Translations under genes and position numbers: made by a program
The notes under the pieces: generated by a model
What the model saw: the letters and a program-made list of their open reading frames with translations, nothing else
Told to the model about the DNA's origin: nothing
The model's database searches: none
Part shown: positions 1-11,381 of the stretch, one piece after another
Layout: every line of letters starts with the position of its first letter
Position numbering within the stretch: position 1 is the stretch's first letter
Source of the DNA: Galaxea fascicularis
Taxonomy: Eukaryota > Cnidaria > Anthozoa > Scleractinia > Euphylliidae
Reading direction: 5' to 3'
DNA length: 64,000 nt
Assembly: GCA_948470475.1 (NCBI GenBank)
Contig: OX419340.1
Location: forward strand, 21,005,235 to 21,069,234

Positions 1-1274
1 GCTTTTGCGCACTTTCACTGACTCTTCATTTTCACTCGCTTGGCTTCTCATTCACTTGAAGTATTCCTGGTGAAAGACAAACTGACGACTTATGATTCCC
101 GCTGATAAGCGAAGTCACTTCAAGGCTCCACACACGAAAAATAATATTTATAAACAGCACGTATACTGTTCACACATAATACAAGATAAAAATTACACTT
201 GCAACATACAGAAATATCGTGGAGATTAGCATTGAGTTATTTCCCGAGTTCCACTTTGACAGCAAAAATAAGACGCAATAACATAGCTTGCGCGTACAAA
301 GTAATTCGATATCTTGTTTCGATTGTGTATAAATTAAAAATCTTCAACAAGGTTACAAAACGTGAACAATACGAAAGGTGAGCTGCAAGGACTGTAGAGT
401 GTTAATAAGCTCAGTTGTTTATAGTTTGAGCATTTCAAAAGAGAGAAAGCGAGATAAGCGCGTCTATTCATACATCTAGAATTTTCTACGGTCGTTGTTA
501 GGAAAATTAAATCTCACAGCCTCATCCAGCAATTTTGTTCCTTACCTAGTGAATATCTCCTTAAATAATGTTCCATGAAATAGCAAGTGTGGTGTGGCCA
601 AATCGCTTACGTGAAAAATATGCTGCTTTACGTCGTCATCTGAAGTGTAACTATAATCGGCCGCAACTAAATTTCATTTCGGCTCTAAGTAGATCAAAAT
701 AAAGTAATGAAGTCTCTTTATTTGTGGATTTGGGATTTCCTGGGGGTAGGGGGAACCAAGTGGAAAAATCTTGGAAATTCCAGGGGGTGGGGGGAATAAC
801 ATGAAGCCCTCTGGAACAGAAAATCCGGGGGGGTGGGGGCTCAAACTGAAAAAACCCTCCGTGGGGGAGTATGGATATTTTCTGGAACCACACAATCGGC
901 GAGAAATTTAATTTATCGGCGGCGGAGGCAGAGGTCAAATTCCGCAACATAAGAACCGCGTATGGTCGTAAGAATATTTTCCGAATCCAAAACCGATGTT
1001 TCCTTCGGTTCTGGAGCTGAAGTTGTTGACGCTTTAAGACTAAAAGAAGAAATAAATTTGCTTGCTGCAAAATTTCCTCCCTGATGTCAGCCATGTTGTT
1101 TGCTTTGATTTTCACGCAAGCACAGAGTGCATGTACAATTGACATTTCCGCTGAACAAAATGAAGGGCTACAGTCGGCTCTGCGATCGTCTGCGATTATA
1201 TGGAAACAGATCTCTTTGCGATCGTCCGTGATCGTCTGCGATCATATGGAAACCAGCCTTAAGTAGAATACCGG
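1..1274. other. No gene recognised; repeat-derived sequence
   Basis: I see no exon with splice sites and no match to the missing RPL3 N-terminus. Positions 735-870 carry G-rich runs in a repeat-like context. Positions 1175-1260 carry a degenerate direct repeat around GCGATCGTCTGCGAT followed by ATATGGAAAC, probably a MITE end or a small minisatellite. Open frames here are short and look random. Confidence 0.5.
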
Positions 1275-2075
1275 ACTCCTGTGTGTGAGGTTGCAGCTTC
1301 AAACCCCTGCTGGATCAACACTCTGGGTTTGTAAATCACAGAGACAAAAGTGCTGCCTTTGTAATGACATCTGCAAATGCTAAGACCTTCTAGTCTTCTG
1401 GTATGGGAACATGGTATAATAGCCTGTGTTAGCCGCCCTTCTCCCTAAAAAAATCAGGGAAGGAGCGTCTGTGATTTACCGTTGATAATCTTGTTCAAAT
1501 ACCACATGATTTTTCCTTGGAGCTGTTTCGCCAATTCCTGTTTATGAAGTTGAGGAAAAGAAGACACATTCAAGTCAAATGTTAATGGCCAAGCCAAGCA
1601 AAAGTGTATACTGTACTCTTCATGAAGGACTAGACACACTTGGCAAGATGCTTTGCCCTGGTACCTACAAACAAATTATTGCTGGAGCTTGCATACACAT
1701 CCTTTTCTTCAAAGCATTTTTCTTGTTTGCTGTTAAGTGAAGGAATCCTGAAAATATTGCAGACTCTCTTTAATGCACAATGGAAATCCATTACATTGAC
1801 TGCCATTTTGATAATTTAGCTCTCAAGAAATGTGAGCCATGGGAAGGTTGGTCAGTGTGAATCACTTTCAATAATTTATGCAAAATTATCCAGGAACATG
1901 ATTATCAATGGTAAATCACAGAAGCTCCTTCCCCAGTGTTTTTTTTTTTTTAGGGGACAGGGCAGCTGTACACAGGCTAACGACAACCCTGTGGGATGTT
2001 AAAGAACCCACACACTGACGGTTGATAGTAGGGTACATAGTTCCCGATGTTGTGATCGCAAAGAGTAGGGGATGT
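1275..2075 (+). repeat. tRNA-type SINE split by a MITE
   Basis: Left half 1275-1420 and right half 1979-2075 both match the SINE at 33.9 kb. Shared pieces are CAAAAGTGCTGCCTTTG, the stretch ending TCTAGTCTTCT, and CTGTGGGATGTTAAAGAACC. The halves join in order once the intervening MITE is set aside, so the SINE is older than the MITE. The tRNA-like head is degraded. Confidence 0.6.
1421..1978. mobile_element. MITE with long terminal inverted repeats (~558 bp)
   Basis: The ends are AGCCTGTGTTAGCCGCCC (left) and the reverse complement of GGCAGCTGTACACAGGCT (right). The inverted similarity continues inward for about 75 bp, including CTGTGATTTACC and TTGATAATC. No transposase is present. I recognise this as a repeat type common in stony corals, which is recall rather than a search result. 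It lies inside a SINE, giving a nested order of insertion. Confidence 0.7.
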
Positions 2076-2284
2076 AGCAGGGTTCGAAATTCACCGCTAT
2101 CCAGTCACCAGAGATTACCAGAATTTTACACTGATGACCAGACCAGAGAACATAGTCAAATTTTACACAAAGTATTGCTCAAACAGCATTTTCTTAGAGT
2201 TTTCTCCCTTGATTAAAATGCTGTACTGTCTTGAGCCAAAAATTTTAAGTAACTTGGAAATTTAACATAATTTTCTTTTCTCAG

Positions 2285-5200
2285 AGATTCACAAGAAGGA
2301 AGTAGTGGAAGCTGTAACAATAGTCGAAACTCCACCCATGATGGTTGTTGGTGTTGTTGGTTACATTGAAACTCCCAGGGGTCTACGTGTCCTTAAAACC
2401 GTTTGGGCTGAACATCTAAGTGAGGAGTGCAAGCGCCGCTTTTACAAAAACTGGTGTGTATTGATTCTAAGAGAGAGCTGTAGCTTAAGAAACAGAGGTT
2501 GCTAATGGACTTTGTTCGCATTTAGTCACACTAATTTTTGAAGTACCGGTAGGTGGGAATATACAAAAAGTAGCCATAGAATCAAGTTGCTGTAGTGAAG
2601 TCAACATGCTGGTTTTATATCAAAGTAGCCAGGGAAATGCCTCAAAATACAAGGAGAATATCTCGACCCATAATCATGGCCTTTCTTGCAAAACCAGTGA
2701 TCCAGTTATTCAGATATAGGTGGTTGCTTTTGTAACAGGATTCATCTTGACAACCAGTCCATCCTAAGTTTATAGGTGCATGCCGCTTCTTTGGGAGTCC
2801 AGTCACATTTTGGACTATTGAATTATACTATATTTGTCTTATTGAAGTGTGTTCAAAATGTATGGTATTTGTAAGTAAAATTGATGTGTTCTGTGGTGCA
2901 CTTCTAACCAGTGTTGCCCACAGTGCCTTGTCTCCGCTCAGCAAGTCAGTGCTGATGAGATTTGGCATCCCTGTTCTCTCTTCTGTTTCATCAACCATGC
3001 AAATGCTGGTTTGTACATAAAGGTGCAAGTCCAAGAAGAAGGCATTCACTAAAGCTTCCAAACGCTGGGCAGATGATGATGGCAAAAGCCAAATTGAAAA
3101 TGATTTCAACACCATGATAAAGTACTGCAAAGTGATCCGAGTTATTTGCCACACACAGGTAAGTCATTTCTTCTGTCTAACCTCTTTGGTTGAGGAAAGG
3201 TGATAAGTGATACCAGTAATACTTTGAAATTTTTTATAGCTTGGGTATTTATTTACTTCTTTTCTTCTCAGAAAGCCTCACAGAAAAATTCCAGTGGCAG
3301 TAAAAATTGGTTTCCATCACACTACAAAGCAAAGTATCTCATAACAATATATGCTGTGCCTATTTTGTACCCACACATGTGACCAAAACTGAACACAAAT
3401 TTCATGATGGAGACGGATTACTCGTGATTTTTCTTACTGTTGTCGTGGCTGAAGATTTTTTGTGGTCCACAAAATTCTAGTACGACTGCAGTGCATTATA
3501 TGGAAAGTGACAATGGGTCTTTAACCCTTTCACTCCTGGGGACCTTTTGGCCCTGAATACCTGCTATTCCTGGAGCTAATTTGGGCAGTCACACAAAATA
3601 TTAACACAAATCCAAAACATGTATGCTCAGTAAAATTTGGGGACTCTATAGATAGATCTGGCTAGTGAGAATTAAAGTTAAAATATTGTTCTTTTAAATA
3701 GAGAGGTGAACTTACCCATACTGCTAAAGCTTTTCATGTGAATTCAATTAAAACTTCACGTTCATTAAAAAATTTGAATTTGCCGCCATGAGCACCATTT
3801 GAATTTCAAGAGATAAGGTTTCTTTTGGGTCAAAAAACCAACAAGAACAGCATTATGATTTGACAATGTACAATAAAATGAAAAAATAAGTGTTGTTTTC
3901 AGTTTCAATTGCATATTTACATTGTGTGCTTATTCTAAAAAGGTGAAATTAAGACTTGAACTGACGGATTGAATGTTCAAGTGTTTGCGCTGTGATACTC
4001 GTCAAAACATCGCAGTTTACATAACGCAACATTGCACTGTTGGCACTTGTTCTTGGTTTCCACTGGGTACCCTCTCTGTGTTTTCCTGCCAGAAGCCTTG
4101 CATTGGACACACTCCTTCTTGCGTCCCTCCAAACGAACTGACTGGTGATCTCTTCTTGGCTCATCGGCCGGGACTTGGTTTGCTGGTCGCTTTCGATAGG
4201 AGTAGCCATTGATCAGGCGCTTCCCTAATTCTAAGCGAAAATCGGCTTGAGGCCGTTTTCGCTGATTCCTTCTTCTTCGGTGTTCACACTCTAAAATATA
4301 TGCATTGCATGCAGCAACATTGAAGACAAACCAAAAAATATAGCGATACCACTTTCGTGACTGCCTTCCAACAGTGTAAAAGGATCGCATTTGATCAGCT
4401 CGATCGACGCCTCCCATGTTCGCGGTGTAAACATCGGACACACGCGGTTTCTGTATGTCAAAGTTTCTTCCATTTTTCCTGCGTTGAACAGTTCTGGAAG
4501 GTTCGTCTGGTGACACATTTGTTGACAAAAATGCCACATCACGTTTATCATGCCATTTTGTAAACAAAAGACTCCCTCTTTGCCGAGTAATCGTTTGTCC
4601 AGCATTGCGAAGTTTAGTTTTGGCACATGGAGGTAGGCCTTGGCGCGTGGATCGCACTGTCGAACAAGCGTAGGTTTGTTGAGCAAGCAAATGATCTAAA
4701 AGAACTGGACTTGAAAAGAAATTATCGAAATAAAGGTGGTGCTTTCTATTCAAGAAAGGACGCGCCATGCTCATTACCACATCATAACCTAGTCCGTAAA
4801 GCCTTCGATTCTCACCTTCGCTTCCAAGGTAAACAGAAAAATTTAGAACGTATCCGTTCGAAGAATCAGCTGCCATCCACACCTTTATGCCATATTTTGT
4901 TGGTTTTGCTGGCAAATATTGGCGGAATGATAATCTGCCTTTAAAAGCTATCATTCCCTCGTCAATAGAAATGTTTTTAGTGGGGAAATAACAGCGTTGA
5001 ACATTTCTCAAAATCATTGTCAAAGCGGGCCGACATTTGTAAAGGCGATCATAATTTTCTTCGCCACGTGCGGGCTCCGAAGTTGAATCGTTTAGGTGGA
5101 AATACTGACTTATTTCTTCAAACCTGTTCTTCGGCATGACTCGTTTTATTGCCTCATTGCCCAGAAATACATCAGAAGACCAGTAGTTGGCAACTTTAGG

Positions 5201-8200
5201 CAAAATATTCAACCCCATGATCACACAGATTCCAAAGTATGCTTTCATTTCATCTTTGTTTACATCCCGCCATCGACCGAGACGCTGTTCATTGCCGGCT
5301 AATTTTTGACGAGCATAGCGATTCGTCTCCACCACAATTCTATCAAAAAGATCCTCGCCAAACATAAATGAAAAAAAATTATCAGCTTTCGGATCGATTC
5401 CTACATCTATGAGAAAACCAGCTTGTGCTGTAAAGTCATCAACTGGGATGTTACTGAGATGATCGGTCCATTGCTCTTCTTCTTCATCATCGGTATCAGA
5501 GGCGCCTTCAGCAGCTCTTTCATTGCGAATTCTGCCACCCACTTCCTCGCCACTTTCCTCATCATCTTCATCAATTCCTGAAAAATCGATATCTGAACCG
5601 TCTCCCTCAATATCTCCGACGTCTTCACTATCAGAATCTCCGAAAATCGCTCTATACTCCTCGACACTTACATCTAGACCCCTCGCCATTCTCACCTAGT
5701 TTATGATCAACTTGGAGTCGATAAAGCAAATAATCCCACAACGGAAGCTTCTCTGCTTTATCGGCTCCAAGTTGATCATAAACTAAGTGATTGCCCAGCT
5801 TGCAGATGACAATTCACAAACGTTTCTTTCATAGAAACGAATCGTGACGGTCGCCATGTTTTCGCGCTTCGCACATGAGATAAGACGAAATTTGCAACCC
5901 TCTCTCTCTTCCTTGGGAGACCTTTGTTATGCGCAGTAACTGCAATGTGATTGGTCAATAACTCCTAAACAATGGACAAACGTTTGTCCATCTAATATTT
6001 AGTTCTAGGGGAGGGGAGAGAGGAGCAAAACAGAGTCGCTTTTTTCGGCCGGTTTTGGCCGGTTCAGGAATAGCAGAGCATTTCCGGCCGGCCGGTTTCG
6101 GCCGGTTCAGGAGCGAAAGGGTTAATTAGGGAGATTATCTTGGGTAACTCTGTGCAGTCAATCATCCCCAGTGACACTGATTGTATTGGTCATTTGTCAG
6201 CATTGAAAAAGTATATACCATTACTTATCAATGTCGGCATTCTATTTTCATCATTTCAGCAAAAGCTTGTGAAACTTGGTCAGAAAAAAGCTATCATAAA
6301 GGAGATCCAAGTAAATGGTGGGAAGGATATGGCTGAGAAAATTGCTTGGGCCCGTGAACGCCTGGAAAACCCTGCTCCTGTACGCAAAGTCTTTGCTAAG
6401 GACGAGATGATTGATGTCATAGGCGTATCCAAGGGTCATGGATTCAAGGGTGTCACATACCGTTGGGGTACCAAGAAGCTTCCACGCAAGACTCACAAAG
6501 GTTTGCGTAAAGTGGCTTGCATTGGAGCATGGCATCCAGCTCGTGTCTCATATTCTGTTGCCCGTGCTGGTCAGTTTGGTTATCATCACCGTACTGAAAT
6601 TAACAAGAAAATTTACCGCCTTGGTCGTGGCATCCACACAAAAGATGGCAAGGTGATCAAGAACAATGCAAGCACAGAATATGACCTGACAGACAAGTCA
6701 ATCACTCCTATGGTGAGTTACTATTTTGAAATGGTCTCACGTTTTTCATGTTTGTTAACCATGCAAGAGTAGAAGCAACCCAGTATTTGAAAATTAGTCT
6801 ACACTTAAACTTGACCCGCAGAGGAAAAGTTAAGCGTTTGGTTGCTATTGAGGTGATCCTCAACATAAAAATAATTATACCCACTGGAAGCAACATAAAC
6901 CATCAGTTGGGAAGCCACTTCTGTTTAGTGGTACTTGACTTGATTTTTTTATGAATTGTAGGGTTCTTTTCCTCACTATGGTGAAGTGAATGAAGACTTT
7001 GTCATGATCAAGGGGTGTGTTGTGGGCAAAGTGAAGCGTGTGCTAACTCTGCGTAAGGTAAGAATGGAGTTTAAAATTTCATCAGCATTCTGGCATAACA
7101 TTTAGATAAGGGATGATTATGGTTTACTTTCCCTTTAAGGTAATTCCCCTGAATTGCATTGTGCATCCTTACTGTGCATAATTACTTGCATCACTACCAT
7201 GTGCACGAGCTCATGCATGTTCAAAACAGTGCAGGTTTTCTCCCAAACAAGTATGGGGACCCATGCTTTTCATTTTGCATATTGAAAGAAAATGCAATTC
7301 TCCATGACATATCCAGATATGAAGAATTTTTTATTGTCCAGTGATACATTCACGAAATATCTACTTTACAATGAGGTTATTGAAACTTCAACAGTAAAGC
7401 ACAGATGCAAAAAACACGACCCTTTTCATTTTTTTTTCTTAACCTTTCAGAGGTTAAACTTAAATAGTGATGTGCTCTTGACAAGATAAAACCTGTCTCC
7501 TATCCTCTGTCCCCATTTTTGTGAATGATACAATCTCAAACACTTTGGCTGTCCAGAAACTGTGCTAACAATTCCGTCAATTGTCATGAACTAAAGCCTC
7601 AAAGCTTGTAAACGGACACAGGAACCCAATCATTTCATTGCATTTCTTTGATGTTCTTGATGTTGATGACCACCTTGCAAAGTTTCAAATAATCTATACT
7701 GACTTCTATTTCTGGGAATGATGCTAAGAAAATAGGGTGATATCTTTGGTGTGCTAGGGGAATTTTGGTTATGAGCAAGTATTTGTAACTTGCATGGCAT
7801 GGCAGATGCTGGAAAGGGGAAAGAAAAGGGAAATGTGCATGCTCACTGTGTGAGGAGAGAGTGCTGAGTGCTATGCAGGCTGCAGTGCTCAAAATAAAAT
7901 AAAAAATCCTGGTTGTCCCCATTTCAAAGGCTGGACAACCAAACCCGTAAATTTGGTTGCCTTGATAAATTCTTGATTGCCCGTTAGAAAAACCTACCAA
8001 TTTAAGTGCACTACACAAAAAAAAAACCATTTTTGTCTTCTTAGTGATCTTAATTATATGTTAACTTTGCCTTTGCTTTCTACAGCATCTGTCTCGCTCA
8101 ATTAAGCTTTCTTTTGAGGAGGCAGCTGTCAAAAAACACCACATTTTAACTGTGAAAGAAAAGATGTGTATTCTGTATTGCTTATTGAAAACAAAACCCA

Positions 8201-9064
8201 AAACCGAAATAAAGAATTTGAGAACAATTGTGGTTACAATCCTACCTTTATTTACACGCCATGCAGAGCTTGAGATGTAATGACAAGGCGGTCAAGTTTG
8301 AATATCCCATAGCTCTAAGTGCGTGCCACAGAATTTCGCGAAGTCTGGCGATAAGTTGTGGCATATTCAAGATGGCACAGGAAACCGCTTAGCTGGGGCA
8401 AATTAGTTATTATTAACTTCACATTATCGGACATATTGACAATACAAAACACTCACTGAAGTCTTGTGACGTTTATGATTAATTTATTTTCTAGGTTTGG
8501 CTGGCTTGTCCGTTGTTTATTCCTCGGGCAACCAGCCTCTTAATTTTACCAAAAAAATTGGTTGCCCGGTAAACATTCGGTCGTCTTGGACGACTGAACG
8601 ACCGCCAATTTCGAGCGCTGCGCAGGCTTATACTTGAGGGTGCTTGGTTCTAATTTTGACCTTCAAAATATAAAACCCATCAAGACATGGGCCCTTGAAA
8701 AGCACCAAAGACAAATGTATGATCAACACTTATATGCCAGGGGATCCCTGGGTATCCATTCAGTGTTCACTCTCTGAAAATATGACAATTTCACTTCATG
8801 GTGTGGCCCTTGAACGCCCAGTCATCAGTTCTTTACTTGAAGGCTGTAGCTGACTGGGTTGTGTTAATTATTTTTCTGTTTTATTTTCCACAGTCTTTAC
8901 TCGTTCATACAAGTCGTGCTGCCTCGGAGAAGATTGAACTCAAGTTTATTGATACCTCTTCCAAGTTTGGTCATGGACGCTTCCAGCATCCTGCTGAGAA
9001 GAGGGCTTTCATGGGCCTGCTCAAAAAGGACCGCGAGAGGGAGCTAACCGCTGGTGCAGAATAA
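2285..9064 (+). CDS. RPL3: Ribosomal protein L3 (uL3), 5' end missing
   Basis: Component of the 60S subunit, near the peptidyl transferase centre. Exons: 2285-2453, 3023-3158, 6260-6712, 6962-7057, 8894-9064, all with GT-AG borders and matching phases (the Trp codon is split TG|G between the first two). Together they give about 340 residues ending in TAA at 9062-9064. Diagnostic stretches are [68 protein letters not shown] and [19 protein letters not shown] holds the histidine equivalent to human His245, a METTL18 methylation site. Relative to the 403-residue human protein about the first 65 residues are missing. The first exon here opens in phase (2 bases complete a codon), so at least one more exon lies upstream, outside the window. 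The second intron carries a piggyBac element on the opposite strand. Confidence 0.95.
3977..5689 (-). CDS. piggyBac transposase (DDE_Tnp_1_7), intact
   Basis: Transposase predicted to cut and paste at TTAA sites. The frame has no breaks: 570 residues from the ATG at 5689 to TGA at 3977-3979, close to the usual 560-600. An earlier in-frame GTG at 5695 is an unlikely start in an animal. The N-terminus is acidic (residues ~10-75). The DDE core includes [13 protein letters not shown] (first Asp), [10 protein letters not shown] (second Asp) and [11 protein letters not shown] (third Asp). The C-terminus is a cysteine-rich finger with CVQCKASG, then CQQCNVALC and a final C-x-x-YH, as in many piggyBac proteins. 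It could be read as a PGBD-like domesticated gene, but TTAA flanks and TIRs argue for an element still in place. Confidence 0.92.
   Translation of the reverse strand: MARGLDVSVEEYRAIFGDSDSEDVGDIEGDGSDIDFSGIDEDDEESGEEVGGRIRNERAAEGASDTDDEEEEQWTDHLSNIPVDDFTAQAGFLIDVGIDPKADNFFSFMFGEDLFDRIVVETNRYARQKLAGNEQRLGRWRDVNKDEMKAYFGICVIMGLNILPKVANYWSSDVFLGNEAIKRVMPKNRFEEISQYFHLNDSTSEPARGEENYDRLYKCRPALTMILRNVQRCYFPTKNISIDEGMIAFKGRLSFRQYLPAKPTKYGIKVWMAADSSNGYVLNFSVYLGSEGENRRLYGLGYDVVMSMARPFLNRKHHLYFDNFFSSPVLLDHLLAQQTYACSTVRSTRQGLPPCAKTKLRNAGQTITRQRGSLLFTKWHDKRDVAFLSTNVSPDEPSRTVQRRKNGRNFDIQKPRVSDVYTANMGGVDRADQMRSFYTVGRQSRKWYRYIFWFVFNVAACNAYILECEHRRRRNQRKRPQADFRLELGKRLINGYSYRKRPANQVPADEPRRDHQSVRLEGRKKECVQCKASGRKTQRGYPVETKNKCQQCNVALCKLRCFDEYHSANT
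5694..5788. repeat. Foldback just upstream of the piggyBac transposase ATG
   Basis: Two 35-base arms (5694-5728 and 5754-5788) are inverted copies with two mismatches, separated by a 25-base spacer. The shared core is TTTATGATCAACTTGGAG and GATAAAGCA. The left arm ends five bases from the transposase ATG, so an mRNA starting upstream would fold the whole leader. It may be a tiny nested MITE or part of the element. Confidence 0.85.
7058..8893 (+). other. Last RPL3 intron; repeat fragments only
   Basis: 1.8-kb intron between GTAAGA and CACAG. Related pieces with GGTTGTCC and GGTTGCCCGG occur near 7910-7990 and 8500-8580, probably one degraded repeat. I looked for C/D snoRNA boxes, because vertebrate RPL3 introns host snoRNAs, and found no convincing C and D box pair. 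Confidence 0.4.
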
Positions 9065-9080
9065 GCTTGACCATGAGCAC

Positions 9081-9086
9081 AATAAA
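9081..9086 (+). terminator. RPL3 polyadenylation signal
   Basis: AATAAA 17 bases after the RPL3 stop codon. Such a short 3' UTR is normal for ribosomal protein genes. Confidence 0.75.
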
Positions 9087-9227
9087 AGACATTCTGAATT
9101 CACGTGTTGTGTTGGTTCTCTTTTGCCTGTTTGCTCCCCTCCTTTTACCATACTTGAGGGAAGGTCTCTGGAAACATTGATCTCTTTGAGTAATAGGTAC
9201 CCTGGCTGACGGAGAAGTTAAAAGCCC

Positions 9228-9500
9228 CGGCTAAATGATCAAACATTTTCATCCAACATCGTGTTGAATGAGCATGTTTGACCGTTTTTGCATTTGAATG
9301 GTTTCGAATGTTTGATGTAGATCAAACATTTGCTTCACGCGCAAATGTTTGACCTTTTAGCCACCTCTTCAAACAAAGCAAGCGCGAAAAGGCAACCAAT
9401 CAGAAAGCGAACGTCAATTTCAGCGGTAACACGCAGAAAGCGTCATGCGGGCTAACACTGTCCGATGTTTGATCAAACGTTTGCTCGTGTTTGTTTGTTT
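9228..9500. repeat. Palindrome-rich repeat (GATCAAACATTT family)
   Basis: Contains GATCAAACATTT, TCAAACATTTGC and GCAAATGTTTGA in both orientations, plus AACATCGTGTTGAATG. This looks like a degraded MITE. Related CAACATTGTTG-type palindromes occur near 14.57-14.75 kb and 25.1-25.9 kb. Confidence 0.45.
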
Positions 9501-10544
9501 GTTTTTTTTAGTTCAGGTGACGTGTAGGGAACCTTCAAGCATTCTCATGTGAATTTCTTACGTAGATATTTTTATTTGAACTCTTTTTTTTACTTTAACA
9601 TCGATACAGGGGTTTGACATCTTCGTTTAGTCCAAACATGGATAAGGGAGGCACGAAGGGTGTCCAGGAGCCTTGTGGTTTCCAATGTCTGGCTAAAAGT
9701 TTGCACAGGGCATACTTGAGATATTTTGGTATGATAGAAGTGTAATTTCATGTATCGCAACTCTGGTCACCGGTTGCCAGCCAGGAGAGACCATCGTAGC
9801 TTCACTTTCAAAACAATATAAATACCCAGTTGTGTAATGAAGGAGTCAAATCATGTCCTCAGATGCAAAACTGCTTTCTGGCATGTCACAGCAAGTATTG
9901 TGATCGAGTTTTAATTGCACTCCACCGCTACAATACTGTGGTTGAGGATCGACAGTCCCCTACACGTAGTGGTTATACGTGGTTAGTAACTTCAGGACTG
10001 GTATCGAACTGTAACATTGGTAAATGCTAAAAGTATGACTGATAACAAGAAAAAGAGTTTACAAACTGCATAAAAATACCCTATTGCGTTAGTTCAATAA
10101 AGTTCATTTCCCTTAGGAGCCGTCCGGGTATATACCTCCTCCCCGCGCCGGACGTTTAGTGGAGGGGATGGGGGGGGGGGGAAGGGGTCAAAACGCGAAT
10201 CCGTGTTTGGACATTAGAGCAGGGCATTTTTACCAAAAGCAAATTAAGACATTTTATCAAAGTCGACGTTATTAGTGTTGAGAATGGCGCACGTGACATT
10301 ATTAAAGGAAAAACAATACAGTAGATTCTGGTTTTCTCTTCTGAATATTGAAATCGGAAGCAAAAACGTCAATAGGAAAATCAGATAGATGTTGCAACAG
10401 AACAGGTAGGAGAAAGCATCATTCGATTTATTAAAGTTTTCTCTACGTTTTGAAAGCAATAAATTGTCAACAAAGGAACTGTCATCTTCGAGCAACACAG
10501 GATAGAACTGAGAGAAATAAAACAAAAAAACCGGAGATAACCAT

Positions 10545-10737
10545 GGTAAACCAACGCATTTTATACAGACTTGACTTTTCGTATGCTAGGCAACATACAC
10601 TTTCAAAAGTGACCGTTACAATTTTTGATATATTCAAAGTATATAAATAGTTTTCAAAAATTGTAACGGTCACTTTTGAAAGTGTATGTTGCCTAGCATA
10701 CGAAAAGTCAAGTCTGTATAAAATGCGTTGGTTTACC
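10545..10737. repeat. Perfect 82-bp inverted repeat
   Basis: Arms 10545-10626 and 10656-10737 are identical as reverse complements over all 82 bases. They begin GGTAAACCAACGC and end inward at CGTTACAATTTTT. The AT-rich spacer is 29 bases. No mismatch suggests recent origin or gene conversion between the arms. The flanks (CCAT outside left, GTGT outside right) show no clear target duplication. It could form a long hairpin RNA or a DNA cruciform. Confidence 0.95.
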
Positions 10738-11381
10738 GTGTTTACCTGTTTACTCCCCTTCTTCCACCATACTTGAGGATGGATTGATCAGTCACAGCCG
10801 GAAACACCGCACCTAATCCCTCTACCACGTGATGGTCTTGGTCATCGTCGACAACGACGGACGAACATGATGCATGTCACTAACGTACTTAACTTAAGCG
10901 ACTGGAATGCAGTGAATTTGTGACAGCGAGGAAGTTTCCCCGTCCGTCCGTTCAATAATTTATAAAGCGAGTCAAGGGGCCGCCAAGGCAGGGGCAGATG
11001 CTTTCAGGAGCCTCGGGGGAATACCGTCTACGCCAGTTGCCTTGGATCCATTTAGATGTAATAACAGGTCCAACGCATAACAGGGGTTTTCATTTTCCTA
11101 CATTTTCTACAAAAAGGCCACAGTGTATGTTCATATATGCTTTCAAAATATCAAAGAAAAAGTAGATTGTTTTTGGCGTGCTGCTTGTATGTTTTCTGAT
11201 CTTTGGGAACAATCGATTAGTACATGTAAATGCAGGAGCTCGATCCACAAAATAGCCAAGCCAGACCACCATTGTTACCAAGACACTAAATCTTGGTATC
11301 TTGGTAAGACTTTTTCATCAACTTACTTGACACTTGGCACTGTGCTTGCAGTCTGTAATAGTGATCGAGTTGAGTCATGTA

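Larger units (their letters stand above)
3525..6121 (-). mobile_element. Complete piggyBac-type DNA transposon
   Basis: It is flanked by TTAA at 3521-3524 and 6122-6125, the piggyBac target-site signature. The ends are inverted: CCCTTTCACTCCTG on the left and CCCTTTCGCTCCTG on the right, read inward on opposite strands. A subterminal inverted repeat CTGCTATTCCTG (left, near 3561) is matched exactly by CAGGAATAGCAG (6066-6077 region). The right end is rich in GGCCGG motifs. Length is 2597 bp. It lies in the second visible RPL3 intron, antisense to RPL3, and has an intact transposase frame, so it looks recent. Confidence 0.9.

Noticed and set aside
651..1145. 164-codon ORF on the - strand
   Set aside because: Composition comes from G-rich repeats on the + strand; a second frame there is also open; no domain seen.
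7650..7705. C/D box snoRNA in the last RPL3 intron
   Set aside because: A TTGATGA and an ACTGAC are about 45 bases apart, but the C box lacks the purine and no terminal stem forms.
8085..8230. Extra RPL3 exon after TTTCTACAG
   Set aside because: The reading frame has no similarity to RPL3, and exons 6962-7057 and 8894-9064 already join in phase without it.
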